A DNA stretch of 64,000 bases from Hofstenia miamia (Eukaryota > Xenacoelomorpha > Acoela). Location: the NCBI GenBank assembly GCA_004352715.1, contig SCFE01000011.1, positions 3,046,001 through 3,110,000 of the forward strand, read 5' to 3'. The notes beneath the pieces were generated by a model, which searched no databases, was not told the origin of the DNA, and saw only the letters and a program-made list of their open reading frames with translations. This document shows, in pieces, positions 44,326 to 57,000 of this stretch. The position numbers were made by a program, and so were the translations under genes. Position 1 is the first letter of the stretch. Each line of letters starts with the position of its first letter.

Positions 44326-45040
44326 TATTTATTTATGAACAAAAACTGGTATTCAACATATAATTACATAATCTTGTCAATATGCTTAAATATCAGACTG
44401 GTATAATAATCAATAGTCTGCATAAATTTACAGAAATATTTAAATTCAAAATATTGCACATTTGATCACATGATTAAAAAAATTAATTCAAATAAGTTCG
44501 TAATTCTAACATTGAAATTAATGATTCCCAATAAATTTATGAAGTAAAATTTTTACAAATTTCTTTATGCCACATGCCCCCTCCTAAGCTCGGCTGTTTT
44601 CTACTATACAATTTCGACTTTGTCTGGTACAATTAGAGCCTGAGCTTGCTGCAGTAGTTTAATAGTTCTGGGATCTTTCCATGACAAATGATCTGAGTGT
44701 TCCATATAACAGGTTGTGTAAGAAATGGCTTCTTTGCAAAGTTGTAAAATTTAGGTTTTTCCATCTGTTGAGAGTGCTGGTGGAGCCCTGCCACCAATGA
44801 ACTGGGCACTGCCTCTGATGATTTCCATCAGTGTACAAAGTGATTTAATTTAAGTAGGACTTTTCATAACAGAATGCTATGAGAGTGATGTGACTGACGT
44901 CATGGAAAATTTTTTAAACCCTGTGATGAGTGGTGTCAATGTGAGTCAGCCTTTAGCACATGTGCTGCGTGACCAATAAGATACAGTCATGCTGATAACA
45001 ATAGTCCAATGCTCCATCTGTAAGATTCCGTATCACGTGA
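43891..45040. other. Non-coding; TA microsatellite; possible hAT 5' flank
   Basis: A run of about 16 TA units at 44291-44322. A CRE palindrome TGACGTCA lies near 44895, about 150 bases upstream of the hAT reading frame, but no link to regulation can be shown. No hAT terminal repeat was identified. Confidence 0.45.
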
Positions 45041-45046
45041 TCAGTC

Positions 45047-48025
45047 ATGGTGCTCAATCAGTACTGTATAGAACTTATCAATAGTTCCTGGTCATCTTTT
45101 GTATGGAAATATTTTGGTGAATTGAGAACAAGTTACGGAAATTTTCCATTATTCCAGAATCATGATAAATATTATTTTTGTGTGTCATGTTTGAATAGGT
45201 TGACTGTTAACACTGATGTGCATCAATATAAGAAACGTGTATCTAGATGGTAAGTTGCAAGATCATTTATTTTCAAAACATAAAATTCAGTAGAAGAAAA
45301 CAACATGCAAGTCACAGAAGTCTGCCCTTGAATATTTCAAATCAACAGGAACTATGACAAGACCTAGTCATTTGGCTAAAGGTTTGAGAAAGAAGAAAAA
45401 CATGATATGAACACTATAGTTTGCTACGATTTGACACAGTAAATTACAGTGGATTCCGAGACTTTTTTTGAAATACAACATCACCAGCAATCAAGATGAC
45501 GCAATCCAAGATCTATTTGACGTAATTTAACACTGACTTTCCTTAATGTGGAGCAGTTTGTGATCAATCAAATATTGAAAAATTACATAAACATGGGTGG
45601 AGCAATAACCATTAATGGATTTACTAATCATTTCATCAAAACCGATTTTGGAATTAGGAGTATCACATTACAAAAGCAAGCTTTTGAAAAGCGCCATACT
45701 GCTGAATTTATTCGTGATATGACTGACAATGTGGAAAACAGATTTGTATTGAAGATGAAGCCAAGAGTGTTTGTTACTGACCAAGGATTAAATATGATTA
45801 AGTTTGCATCAATCAGCCAAAGCACACGAATCTCATGCAAAGCTTCCCAGATAACAATTTTGGTTGTTTTTACGTTGTTTATGGTTGTTTCATGCTTTTG
45901 GTTGTTGCAGCAACCATTAACATCATAATAACAATCATTAATACTAATTTGAGCAAGTAAAAATGTGATAATTTAAGATTCAAGCAGATGCTTGCAAATA
46001 GAAATCACTTCATCATTTTGATTGCTAGATCATTTTTATATAAAGAACGGAATTGCAAGAAGCTTTTTTGAAATATTAAATTTGTGAAAAATTATAATAT
46101 ACTTGTTAAGCGAATTTTCAAAATAATTTATTCATGAATATTTGGACATCTTCAAATTATCTGTCAGATAAAAAAGTTACATTTGAGCAGAAGAGATTCT
46201 TTACAATTTAAAAAAGTATTATTTTAAAATTATACTTAACTTTAAAAATTTAAATTTTTGTTAAATTTGGCAGATTTTTATGCTTATTGTTATGATTTAA
46301 AATCAAGACATTCATTCAAAATTTCAGCAAATGTTGTATTTAATGTGTTTATTGTATTACTGTTCTGCCCTTTGTTGGGCTTGTGTTAGTTTAAACAGTG
46401 ATCTTTGAACTTATTATCAATATAAATTTGATGTATTGCATATAAAAATAATGCTAAAACAATCATGGGCAAATTTAAAATAATGTTGTTATGACCTAAA
46501 AATAGTGCTTTTTTATTCAGAAAAAACAAGCAAAAAGCAACCTAATGTGACGTTGTTGGAACAACTTTGTTTAGACCAGTCAAAAGGGTACCATTTCGAC
46601 GTTAAAACAACCATAAAAAAACAACTAAAAAACAACGTTGTTTAGACCAAAATTTGTTATCTGGGTTATGCCATCCATAATATGGTTATGACTGATGGTA
46701 TTAATAAATATTAACAGACGAGAAATGTTGTCATTAAATGTAAGCAAATCGTCCATGCCCTTGTATACCAAAGCAAAAAACTACAAAGATTGGGATGAAC
46801 TCGTGAATTAGAAACACTAGAAACCATTAATCAGATTGATCAGGAAATGGGTCTAGATTCAGAAAATCCTGTAATTGAAGAAAGACTGAATGCAAAAAGT
46901 TCGTCACTCAAGCAAGAAGTTCCCATGCGTTGGAACTGCACATTTACTAAGATTGATAGTGTTTTGAAAAACAGACAAGGAATCACACGCCTATTTGAAC
47001 TGCTAACGAAATATGACATGATTCCAATGGACATCAAATGGTTACATTTGGAAGCTTAACAGACTTTTTCAAATTTTTTAAATCTGAAACTGAAATCTTT
47101 AGTGGTAGTTGTTATCCCACTCTTAATTTGGCTGTGTTATTTTGCGAAGAAATATGGGCTAGCTTAGAAACATTAACAACTGATTCGCCACCTATATTTG
47201 AACTCAAGCAAGCCATGAAATCAAAGCTTGAAGCAAGATTGCCTACTGTTGGTTTGCATATAGCAGCTTCTCTGCTTGATCCAAGCATGATAAATATGAA
47301 AGTTGTGACGAAGTATTTGTCTGAAGGTGGACATACACCATCATCCTTTCTCCATGGCATTATCATCAAACTCAGACTTGACGTCAATATGAAAGATAAT
47401 ACAAGAGAATCAAATGATAAGCCTGAATCTTTATGTCATTGATCTTATACAGCTTATAAATTCAATAGGTAATCAAAAATTCAGTTTTCCCACAATCCTA
47501 GTCTGAACAAGCTTTAACCAAGCATACTACAAACTATGCTTAAGCTCATAATTTCTTTGAATAAGACAAATTATGACGATTATTGAATTTTTTTTAGATC
47601 CACAGAATTTCAAGACCCAATTATCATCGGGAGGTTTACTAGGCCTACCTGCATGGAAAAAACAAAGCTCTGCTTGACACAAAAGTAAAGTATATTATTC
47701 TTCCTCACAAGAAACTTCCTCGGAATTCAGTCAGGAAGTCATGCAGTATATGGGAGCAACCATCAAACCAGAAGACTGTGTGGATATATTGCAGTGGTGG
47801 AAAAATGGGTCAACGTAATACCCTCAACTTGGCCAACTTGTGAGATTTATATTTGCAATTCCAGCAACTGCTGCTCGAATCGAACGAGTTTGGAGTGTGG
47901 CAGGACTTATTGCCAATAGAAAACGGTCTTCATTACGACCAGACCATTTAAATAAACTGGTGTTTCTTCACAACAATTATGAGTTTGTAAAAGAAGTCAT
48001 AAAAACATCTAATCTTCGATATTAG
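45047..48025 (+). pseudogene. BED-finger hAT transposase, split by a MITE
   Basis: The first frame (45047-45249) is a BED-type zinc finger (SFVWKYFGEL, YYFCVSCLNRL, HQYKK), followed by a strong splice donor (ATG|GTAAGT at 45250) and an acceptor at 45289-45290. Next come SQKSALEYFKSTG, then GGAITINGFTNHFIKTD, where the first catalytic Asp is Asn (45614-45616), and VFVTDQGLNMIK with Asp codon 45779-45781. After the 820-bp MITE the protein resumes (AIHNMVMTDG), then RWNCTFTKIDSVL, LDPSMINM and the C-terminal dimerisation segment RIERVWSVAGLIANRKRSSL with LVFLHNN (47860-47990), including the catalytic Glu (47882-47884). Several stops and frame changes occur. It is unlike the hAT-type gene at 0.2-3 kb and belongs to a separate subfamily. 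Confidence 0.85.
45846..46665. mobile_element. 820-bp MITE with CCCAGATAACA ends, inserted in hAT coding sequence
   Basis: The left end CCCAGATAACAATTTTGG and right end (reverse complement) CCCAGATAACAAATTTTGG form an inverted repeat with one indel. Removing the element and one copy of the flanking TT (45844-45845, 46666-46667) rejoins the hAT frame (ISCKA to YAIHNM). Both ends carry GTTGTTTT-type subterminal repeats. A 2-bp duplication recalls Tc1/mariner-like elements, but that family uses TA, so I leave the superfamily open. No coding region. Confidence 0.85.
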
Positions 48026-48091
48026 AGATATTCTACGCACGTATTTTCTAGCTGACAGAGTTATACTTGTTGTTACAGCATAGACATTTTC

Positions 48092-49410
48092 TTGTGTGTA
48101 CTTGCTCATAGAGAATGTCAGTCTGCTTTGAAAACTATAATTTCAATGAAATCCAGCTATGTTAATCTTCAAAACATTAATTCAAAAATTTCTGACATCG
48201 AAGCAAAAGTTGATAATCACATACAAATGTTAAGTAATTTTCAAGTTTTGTTAAAAACTCAGCCAATAAATTCAAGAAGTTCATCAAATACATCAACCAA
48301 TACTCTTGTTTTGTGTGGGATTTCTGAACAAGAAAATACAACCTCATTAGATCAAATACAGAGAGATTTTAATGCTGCATCTAAAGTTATTTCTGATATT
48401 ACAGATAAAAATGGTCATTTCAACGATATTTATTTACAGGGTAAATATAATCCTAACCACAATATGCAACGCCCTTTAATAATTGAATTTTCAAATACTT
48501 TGGACGTTTGAAAGGTTATTGCTAGTAGACACAAACTTACTGGCACTAATTATTATATGAAACATGATTTATCAATTGAAGATCATCTCATTGAAAAGAA
48601 ATTGTTAAAATTGTTCTTTGAATTATGTCAATTAGGATTGCCTAAGAGTAATTTCAGAATTAAAGATCTAAAATTGATATACCACAGAGAGATTCTAGAT
48701 GAAACAATGACCTCTATTCAATTATTTTCACAAATAAGCAAACAATGACTAGTAAATTTCACATGAGTAATGCGTATATTTCTTCAATTCTATTAGGTTA
48801 GCTAAAATTGAAGGAATAGAATCATTATTGAAAAGATTGATTTTCACAGATTTTCTAAATATATTTAAGCCCTGTATTTGTTGTTTAACTGAAACTCTGC
48901 TTAAAAATGATCCTAGGAATGCTGAAACTTTTGCATGGTCAGAATATGAAATTATTTCAAGAAAAAATTGTCTTAAATGTAGCCATGGTGGAGTTTTAAT
49001 AGCAGTTAACTCTTCTCTTAACAATGCTTTGCTAATAATTTTAGAGAATAATCATTTTATTTCATATGAAGAATGCTAATTATTAATAAATATGGCTGGT
49101 ATTTACTTCTATGTGTATATTTACCACCAATTAGCAGTAAATATAAAATTTATACAATTAATTTTAAGGAAGCCATAGCTTCATATATTAGCATACAAGA
49201 TTCATATGTCAAGAAAAATGGCTACATAAATCCAGAAAATATTTTGTTGAACACTTTAAATTACCTAATTCAGATTGACAAACATATACATCAAAGTGTG
49301 AATATGAAGAATGTATTATTGAAGTTTTGTTAGAATATAATGTATTCCAATTAGTTCATAGTCAAACTTTTTCTTCAGGTAATGTTTTACAACAAATATT
49401 GAAGAAAATA
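48092..49410 (+). pseudogene. LINE ORF1 and N-terminal endonuclease fragment
   Basis: The first frame (48092-48511) has a helical start and then TLVLCGISEQEN, followed by DIYLQGKYNPNHNMQRPLII. The next frame (about 48512-48748) continues with ASRHKLTGTNYYMKHDL, an RNA-binding ORF1-like layout. From about 48770, an apurinic-type endonuclease fragment follows: FKPCICCLTETLLKND, YEIISRKNC, GGVLIAVNSSL, YLLLCVYLPPISSKY, and near the end EYNVFQLVHSQTFSSGNVL. The EEP endonuclease plus ORF1 suggests a CR1/L2/Jockey-type LINE. It stops at about 49410 before a microsatellite, and the likely continuation is at 51850. Frames are broken. Confidence 0.65.
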
Positions 49411-49430
49411 TTATTGGTACTACCATAAAT

Positions 49431-49436
49431 AATAAC

Positions 49437-49483
<47 letters not shown>
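49431..49483. repeat. (AAT)n microsatellite
   Basis: About 17 AAT units. It lies at the expected 3' end of the minus-strand LINE, so on that strand it reads (ATT)n and may be the LINE tail. Confidence 0.85.
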
Positions 49484-49486
<3 letters not shown>

Positions 49487-51820
49487 TAATATATTTCTTG
49501 TATATGCGCACAAAAAGCTTATAAATAATTCTAGTGCGCTACAAATAGATTCAAATCAGAAAGCTGTTCAGTGAATAAGTAGTGTTTCAGTCCCTTTTTG
49601 AATAGAATAATATTACATTCATTTCTAAGATGAGCTGGAATATTGTTAAAATGCTTAGCACCACTCTTCAAGAAGTTAATTTCATGATCACCACCAAGAG
49701 ATTTTGGAATGATTAAGGTCTTTCCATTTATTGTTCTTTTGGTTTCTTCATTAAACTGAGTAACTCCGATATGTAATTATGTAATGTGGCCCCCTACCAT
49801 TTAGAGACTTCCTGATAATTAGACATACTTTATAAGTATTAATTTTAGGAATTTTTAACCACTGTAGCTGATAAATAGCAGGACTAATATGATCATATTT
49901 TCGTAGATCGAAAACAAATCTAGCAGAATTAGTTCGCAATACCTGTAGCTTGGTAATTAGAAGACCACAGATCCCCATTAATCAACCATTCATAATATCA
50001 ATACATGACAGACTTAAGGATCTAACTAATTCCGCACGTATAGCAGTAGCTAGATAGTTTTTTTATTTTGTTTTTTGATAATTACATGTTTTCACAATAT
50101 TACCAACATGAGAACTCATCAATAAATTGCTTTCCATTAGCATACCCAAATTTTTAATTGTTGTCTTGGTGGAAAATTGAGAAAGTGCAATAAAATCCAC
50201 TAAATCTGTCTTATTAGAAATTAACACTTGAGAAGCTGATGATAATCTTCTTTGGAGAGTAGTTATGATATCCAGTGCATCCGTCTTAGCATTATTAATC
50301 CCATCAAAATGTGACTGAATGTAAAATTGTGTGTCATCTGCAAACATTTTATGTTGTATTCCAGCATTTGAGAGAAAATGACTAATGAATGCATTGTAAA
50401 TAATTAATAAAATGGGACCAAGAATGTATCACTGTGGTACGCCATAAAATGCAGTGTTTATATTGGATTTAGTTGAGCCAGCTTTATAACAAATAACGTT
50501 TTTCTGAGATATATGATTTGAACAAATTAAATGTTGTTGATCTGATACCACATTTATACAATATATCTAGCAAAAGCTGGTGATCAACCAAATCAAAAAC
50601 TGCACTTTGATCAAGTAGTACAACAAGGACAGCTAACCTTCTAGATTTAAAAGCTAAGATATCATTGTTGATTTGTAACAGAATAGTTTCTACTGAGTGA
50701 TGTCTTCTATATCCTTATTGATTTGAGGGTAATATCTCATTTGAGCATGCTGCCTTTTCACTAATCTTTGATAACCAATGCATGTTAAAGATTGGACGAT
50801 ATGCTGATGGTTATCCTTTTTTACCTGATTTTAAGATAGGTGTTATTATTCTCATTTTAGCATTTTGGGGGAAAATGCCAATAGATAGGGAGAGATTAAT
50901 CCTGCACATAATACTTGGCAGTATGTTAATCATAATAGTAAAATGTGACTTTATTATTTTGAAAGGGATTACATCAAGCTCGCATTTTACAACCTTTATG
51001 GCAATCATTATGTTCCATATATCAGATTCAGATAGGGAAGAAAAACTTTTAAATCTGTTAGAAAAATTTTATCCTCAAAGTATGTATTCATAGTCAAGGG
51101 ATTGTTTTGTCAATGAAACACAGAGGGAATTCGTCTTATTATTAAAATAATTGCAAAATTCTTGAGCATAAATTTGATTATCATTAAGTAACGTTACACT
51201 GGGTTCTAATATAATCATAAATCGATATAACTTACTAATATTCCCTTTCATAGATTAGAACATTGATTTGAAACAAGATTCTTCTTTCTTCTTAATGCTT
51301 ATTACAACATTGGAACGCAAATTCATATAGATGACCCTTGCTGACTAAGTTCTTAACTTAAGATTTCTCTATTCTGCTTTTCTGCATAGAGCGCTGAACT
51401 GTTTAATTTCAGCATCAAACCAGCCATTGCAGGTCATGCGTTTCCGTACATACTTCTCCTTTAGCTTACAATGTTTGTTATAAACTATTTTAAGTAAATC
51501 ATTTAAAGTATCAAAATATTTTTCTATGTCCATGGTATCTAATTCAGGATAGTTTTTGGTAAATTCCTTCTCTAAGGATTTGCAGAAACAGTCATCATCT
51601 AAGTAGTGTATATCTCGATGCACGACTTTGTCCATTTTTAATGACTTCAGCTTTGCGGTATCATTACAAATTACATTAAATAGAATAGCAAAGTGGTCAC
51701 AAAGAAATTCATGATCTTTTTCAATTTTGATATTGTGAATGATGTCACATTGATTGACAATAATTTGATCAGGAGTGTTACCCTTTATATGAGGAGTAGG
51801 TACTGATATGAGACAAGTTA
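49436..51820 (-). mobile_element. LINE fragment, minus strand (endonuclease end, RT, C-terminus), decayed
   Basis: Minus-strand order: endonuclease end (GNTPDQIIVNQCD and LCDHFAILFNV, about 51780-51680), linker (51635-51369: HKCL-type segment with NDLLKIVYNKHCKLKEK and CNGWFDAEIKQF), RT palm in broken frames with MFADDTQFYIQSHFDGINNA (50347 down), KTTIKNLGMLMESNLLMSSH, and the C-terminal segment LQVLRTNSARFVFDLRKYDH with SPAIYQLQWLKIP (49978-49751). The order fits a CR1/L2/Jockey-like LINE. The word ATAAATAATAA is present at 49425-49435 and 51821-51831 and may be its target duplication, though it is low in complexity. Stops prevent translation. Confidence 0.7.
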
Positions 51821-51849
51821 ATAAATAATAAACTCCATGGGCTCCCTAG

Positions 51850-53950
51850 TCACAATTTTGTTTTATTCAACATTAATGTTATCAAGGGCATTCGCAATCA
51901 ATGTTATAGTAGTACAAACAGCTTAAATTATTCTTTGTCAAATGGAAATTACTGTAAAATCAATAATTCTTTTCGCCAATTTAATCCTTATGCTCTGCAA
52001 ATAATTGATATTGACAATTTCTTAAGTTAGTGGTATCAAAATATCTATTACTTAATTGATAATTGTATACCAAGAAAACATAAGAAGCATTTATACATAC
52101 CAGGATATTATTCCTCTCATACAATCCATTTATTAAATAAATTTGAACCAATTAAAAAACGGAAAGAGAGATCAATCATCAGTATCATCAAAGGAAATTA
52201 GTACATGTCTTAACAATTTTAATGAATCTTTTCAAAATGCAACTTCAAAATATACATTTAAATATTTAAGATCATTTTCGTCAAAATTAGGTTTTCCTAA
52301 TGCCATGATTTTCGAAAACTGTATTGCAAATAGTTCAAGTGAAAAAGCTGAACTGTTTTCTCTTTAGTTTTCAATGATTTTCACAAAAAAACAAAGTTGA
52401 TGTACAATCATTTAAGAAAACACAATTAATAATTCCTTGATGAATTTCATTTCACTGAATTTGATATTTATCAAATTATCATAAAAATGAAAATCACTTC
52501 GTCTCATTCAGTAGATTCCTTGCCTTAAATTCTCATGAAAAACACTGTATCATGTATTATACCTCATCTTTACATAATATTTAATCACATCATTGAAAAG
52601 TGTAAATTTCCTCAAATTTGTAAAATATTGTACATTATGCCAATACATAGAACTCAAGTAATTATCGACAAATTAGTACTCTTCCCATTCAATTATTTTT
52701 AAAAGGTTCTTGTTTAATTTCATATACAATTATGTAGAACCTAAATTAAGTAAGTCCCAACATTGCTTTAGAAAAGGTTCTTCTATGGTTACAAATCTCT
52801 TATGATATCTTGACCTGATTTATAATAACTTTGATGAGGATAAATCTTGCTATGCCATATACTTCGACATTTCCAAAGCATTTGATACTGTACTTGAAAA
52901 GTTGTCATTATTTGGATTTGATGCTAAATTTCTGAGATTGTTCAATTCGTATTTAGAAGATAGACTACAATGTGTGAAGATAAATGGAATTTTATCTTCT
53001 AAACAAGAAGTAACTAGTGGTATACCACAAGGGAGTATATTGGATCCTTTACTATTTATAATTTTAATCAATGATATTACAGATTGCATTGAAAATAAAA
53101 GCTTGATTTGAAAACTCTATTTTATTATAATCAATGTTATAATATTCAAAGTCAAATAGATCGCCTAAATAACTGGTGTAAAAGAAATAAATTGAAATTT
53201 AATGCAAAAAAGTCTAATAAGATTTGCTTCAGAAAATCACAAAACAATTTCGATGATTATTATATTGATGAAGTTTTAATATCACAAGCCAATACCATCA
53301 AAGTTCTTGGAATACAAATTAATGAAAACTTGAAATGGAAATATCACTATGAATATACTATATCTAAATGTATAAAATTATTCTTATTTCTAAGAAGAAG
53401 CTATCAATTTTTGTCAGTTTAAAAATTCAATTATATAAAAGTTACATATTATCCCATTTATTATATGGATCACAAATTTGGTATCCATCAAGAACTGTAT
53501 TTATTAAGCTGGAAAAATTTCAAAGACATTCCATTCAATGGGGTGCAAATAAGAAAAATAAACATGATAATGAATTAACACGATTTAAGATTTTACCAAT
53601 TTCTATTGAATTTCAAATTTTGGACTTAACATTTTTAAATAAACTTCTAAATAATAAATTCAAGATTGATCCATATAATTATATAAAACTTACTTCAAAG
53701 AAAGCCGATTTTAGAATGCATGGAAAATCAATGCTACAATCTCGAAAAGTATTTATATCTATATCATCATCAAACTATTTTTACAGAGTGCTTCATTTAG
53801 CAAACTTCATCATAATCAATACAAACATCAACATATTTGCAAGACCAAAATATTTCAAATTTGAAATATATGAATTTTCACTAATTACAGTAACTCAAAC
53901 TTTGATGTTAACAACATATTTTCCTGGTTTTTATTTTTTATGTACCATTT
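51850..53950 (+). pseudogene. LINE reverse transcriptase fragment
   Basis: Plus-strand order: a linker (CIPRKHKKHLYIPGYYSSHT, about 52060), FNESFQNATSKYTF, RT blocks CYAIYFDISKAFDTV (52850) and FGFDAKFLRLFNSYLEDRLQ with SGIPQGSILDPLLFIILIND (53010-53080). The FADD-type catalytic block expected next is missing (deletion near 53105). The text resumes at LNNWCKRNKLKFNAKKS (53170), TIKVLGIQINENLKW (53300), and a C-terminal tail LYKSYILSHLLYGSQIWYPS (53430). It probably belongs to the same element as 48092-49410, split by the minus-strand LINE. Confidence 0.75.
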
Positions 53951-53976
53951 AAAGTGATAATATAAGTCATTTAATG

Positions 53977-53982
<6 letters not shown>

Positions 53983-54010
<28 letters not shown>
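53983..54010. repeat. TA microsatellite
   Basis: Uninterrupted TA run after the LINE 3' part. Confidence 0.9.
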
Positions 54011-54119
54011 GGCTGAGGCATAACAAGAAAATTGAGATAATGTATTGAGGTAAATAATAAAATGATACTCTATTATATACATCCAAAATATAGATTTTAC
54101 AAGAACATATAATTAATGT

Positions 54120-54415
54120 AAATAAATTTTTGAACAGAATTTGATGAAATTAAATATTGAGAAAACTACATTTATGATTATAAAGAATAAAAATGGAAAA
54201 GTGAACCATTAGAATCAATATATATTGAAAAAAATATCATTTATGAAACTAAAAAAATTAAATATCTTGGTATTGAAATTGACAATAACTTAAATTTACA
54301 GATCAGATCAATGCAACTACGAAGAAAATGGCCCATGGAGTTAAATTGCTAACTAAGATTCAACATATATTACCAATGAATTGGAGGATTGTACTATTAA
54401 GATCTCTTATACTTA
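54120..54415 (+). pseudogene. LINE reverse transcriptase thumb fragment, another family
   Basis: Broken plus-strand frames read LNIEKTTFMIIKNKNG, then IKYLGIEIDNNLNLQ and QINATTKKMAHGVKLLTKIQ. This resembles the region after the RT catalytic block in LINEs. It ends at LLRSLIL, where the Ty3/Gypsy pol starts. Confidence 0.6.
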
Positions 54416-57000
54416 ACAAAGATAAGCCCATAAAGCTGCCAGTAAGAAGTGTGCCAGAGCAGATGAAAGATGAATACAATTGTATAGTGAATGAATTGAT
54501 TGACATTAAAATAATCTGACCAAGTGGAAGCCCATAAACAGCACCAACAGTGTTTGTGAAATGAGGAGACAAGCATTGCTTATGTATAGATTTCTGCAAG
54601 TTTAACGAGGTGACAAAGAAGGACTCATACCCTTTCCATGCATAGAGGACATGCTATATGAGGCAAGTAAACACAGATACTTCACGTCAATATACTTATG
54701 TAAGGTGTATAGGCAGGTGAAAATGGAAGAGGAAGATATTGAAAAAACGGCATTAATAACACCCTATGGACTATACAAATGGATTGTGCAACGCACCAAA
54801 GGAATTTTCAGAGATATATCACGAAAGTACTGAAGAACACAACACACAGAATGGAAGATGGAGTCAACACTTACATAGATGACATCATAGTAATGAGTGA
54901 TATGGTATAAGAGCACCTAGATAAATTCAAAAGAACACTGACAATACTGAAGAAAGCAGGACATAGAATTAATTGAAATAAGTATAATATACTAAAGGAG
55001 AAGATAGTATTTTTGGGAAGAGTGGTCAAGAAAGGCAGAATATGCATGAATGAAAAAAAATGGATATGATCTGGAAAATAGAAAAGCTGAACAACAAAAA
55101 CAATATACAGAGGATAATGGGATTTTTTAACTCCTATGGAACCTTTATTCTGAACATCACCTGAAAAACCACAAAGTTGACCAAACTTATGAGGAAATCA
55201 GTACCATTTGTATGGACTTGGCAGTAACAAGAACAGCTAGACAATATCCATAAAGAATTAGCAAAATTACCATCACTAAATATGCCAGACTATAAAGAGA
55301 AATTTATTTTAGGTTGCAATGCCAGCAAATTCACAATTGGGGCAACATTGGGACAGCGGAAAAATGGAAAGGAGGTTCCTGTACAATTCTTCAGCCAGAA
55401 ACTGAAAGCAAGTGAAAAGAATTATGGGTCAACTAAGCTGGAGATGTTGGCACTGATTGAGAGTATCAGGAAATTCAGACACTTCTTAATTAGTTGAGAA
55501 TTCAGAGTATGCACAGACAATAGTGGATTAGCCTGGCTAAAAAAAAATCAGGACACAAGTCTGGAATAGTATTAAGATTGATCAAATACTTGAATGAATT
55601 TACATTCATGATTGAACACCACAAAGGAACATTTCACAATAATGGTCACTTTTGGATGTCATTAGCTGAGTAACAAAGAGATGCATCAAAAGCAGATGGA
55701 CAAAAAAACAGTTTCAATTTTTGCCACATACAGAGTATGAAGGATTACCCAAAATAAAAGTGGATAAAAAGAGACAAGTGGTTTTACCAATAATGTTGAA
55801 GGAAGAGATATCTGAACAAGAAATAGTGGAGAAGCAGAGAGATGACGTAATACTCAATGAGATTATTAAGAAGACAATATTATCAAGACTGACAGCAAGC
55901 TATTATGAACAGTATAAATTGAAGCTTAATAAAAAGGGACTACTATATGTTGAGGCACAAAACCATAGAATTGTGATCCCTGATTATTATAAGGCCACTT
56001 AGGCATAATGCAGACAGAGAAAACCTTCAATTCAAGATTCATTACTACAGCAGTAAGAAAAGTAACTGAGGAAATAATAAATAAATTTACATGTTTATTG
56101 AACATTTCCTGGCGCAGAGGGCACCATTGGAAAAGATCACTGCAACACAACCTAATGAGATAATACACATTGATTTGTAAATGCTATTGAAAGACAAAGA
56201 GGGATATCAACACCTGTTGGTAATAATAATGGTGGACAACTTCACCAAATATGCTAGGATTATCCCTATGAAAAATACAACAGCTGACATAGTGATGAAG
56301 GAATGGATCTTGAAATTTGATCCAAAGGAAATGATAATAATGGATAAAGGACCATAATTTGAGAGCAGGCTTTTCCAAGAGATGGTGATACTACTGGAGA
56401 GAGTGACTGAGCAAACAACAGCATACCACCTGCAGGTGAACAGAGCCATAGAAAGGTTAAATCAAACATTAAACAAATTGAAAATAGTGGCAATGTCCAG
56501 AATAGGCAGAAACAAATGGAGAAAGGTGATTGAGATGGTGGAGTATTTTTACAATACTTCTGTACATTCAAAAACAGGGATGATCCCTTCTAAAGAAATG
56601 TTTGGCAGGGAAGCCACCACACATCTATCAATACAATATTTTAACTACAGTGATAGGATGGATAATGAATGTGTGAATCAGCTTAAAAATCAAATTAGGG
56701 CAATATATGAGACTACATGTCACAATATCAAGAATTCAGCCATGAGACAGCAATGAAATTATAATAGAAAAATCTACAGTCACATGCACAAAATAGGGGA
56801 TAATATATGTGCATTTACACTGACAAATCAAGTCCAGAAACTAAAAACTGTCTTGTCAGGGCCTTGCACTACCAAACAATGAGTATATGTTTGATAGACT
56901 ATTACATTTCCAATACCTGAAGAGAGCAATGGCGGATATTGAAGTAACTAAGAAAGATGAGAACACCAAATTTAAAATAAGCAGAATTAGCAGCAATTAA
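54416..57000 (+). pseudogene. Ty3/Gypsy pol: RT - RNase H - integrase
   Basis: RT begins at KPIKLPVRSVPEQMKDEYN (54427), then GSPxTAPTVFVK, KKDSYPFPCIEDMLYEAS, LCKVYRQVKMEEEDIEKTAL and YIDDIIVMSD (YIDD codons 54872-54883). RNase H follows (LGCNASKFTIGATLGQ, VPVQFFSQKLKASEKNYGST and LALIESIRKFRHFLI at 55300-55495). The linker (EGLPKIKVDKKRQ) leads to the integrase core: HID (Asp 56172-56174), MDKG (Asp 56343-56345) and AIERLNQTL (Glu 56451-56453). The last two are 35 residues apart, as in DD35E integrases. PSKEMFGREA ends the core. Stops and frame changes are scattered throughout. Protease and gag are absent because the 5' side is cut at a LINE junction (54415). Confidence 0.85.

Noticed and set aside
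49431-49483. CRISPR-like or regulatory repeat
   Set aside because: Pure AAT microsatellite. The window has no spaced direct repeats of CRISPR type, and the genome is an animal's.
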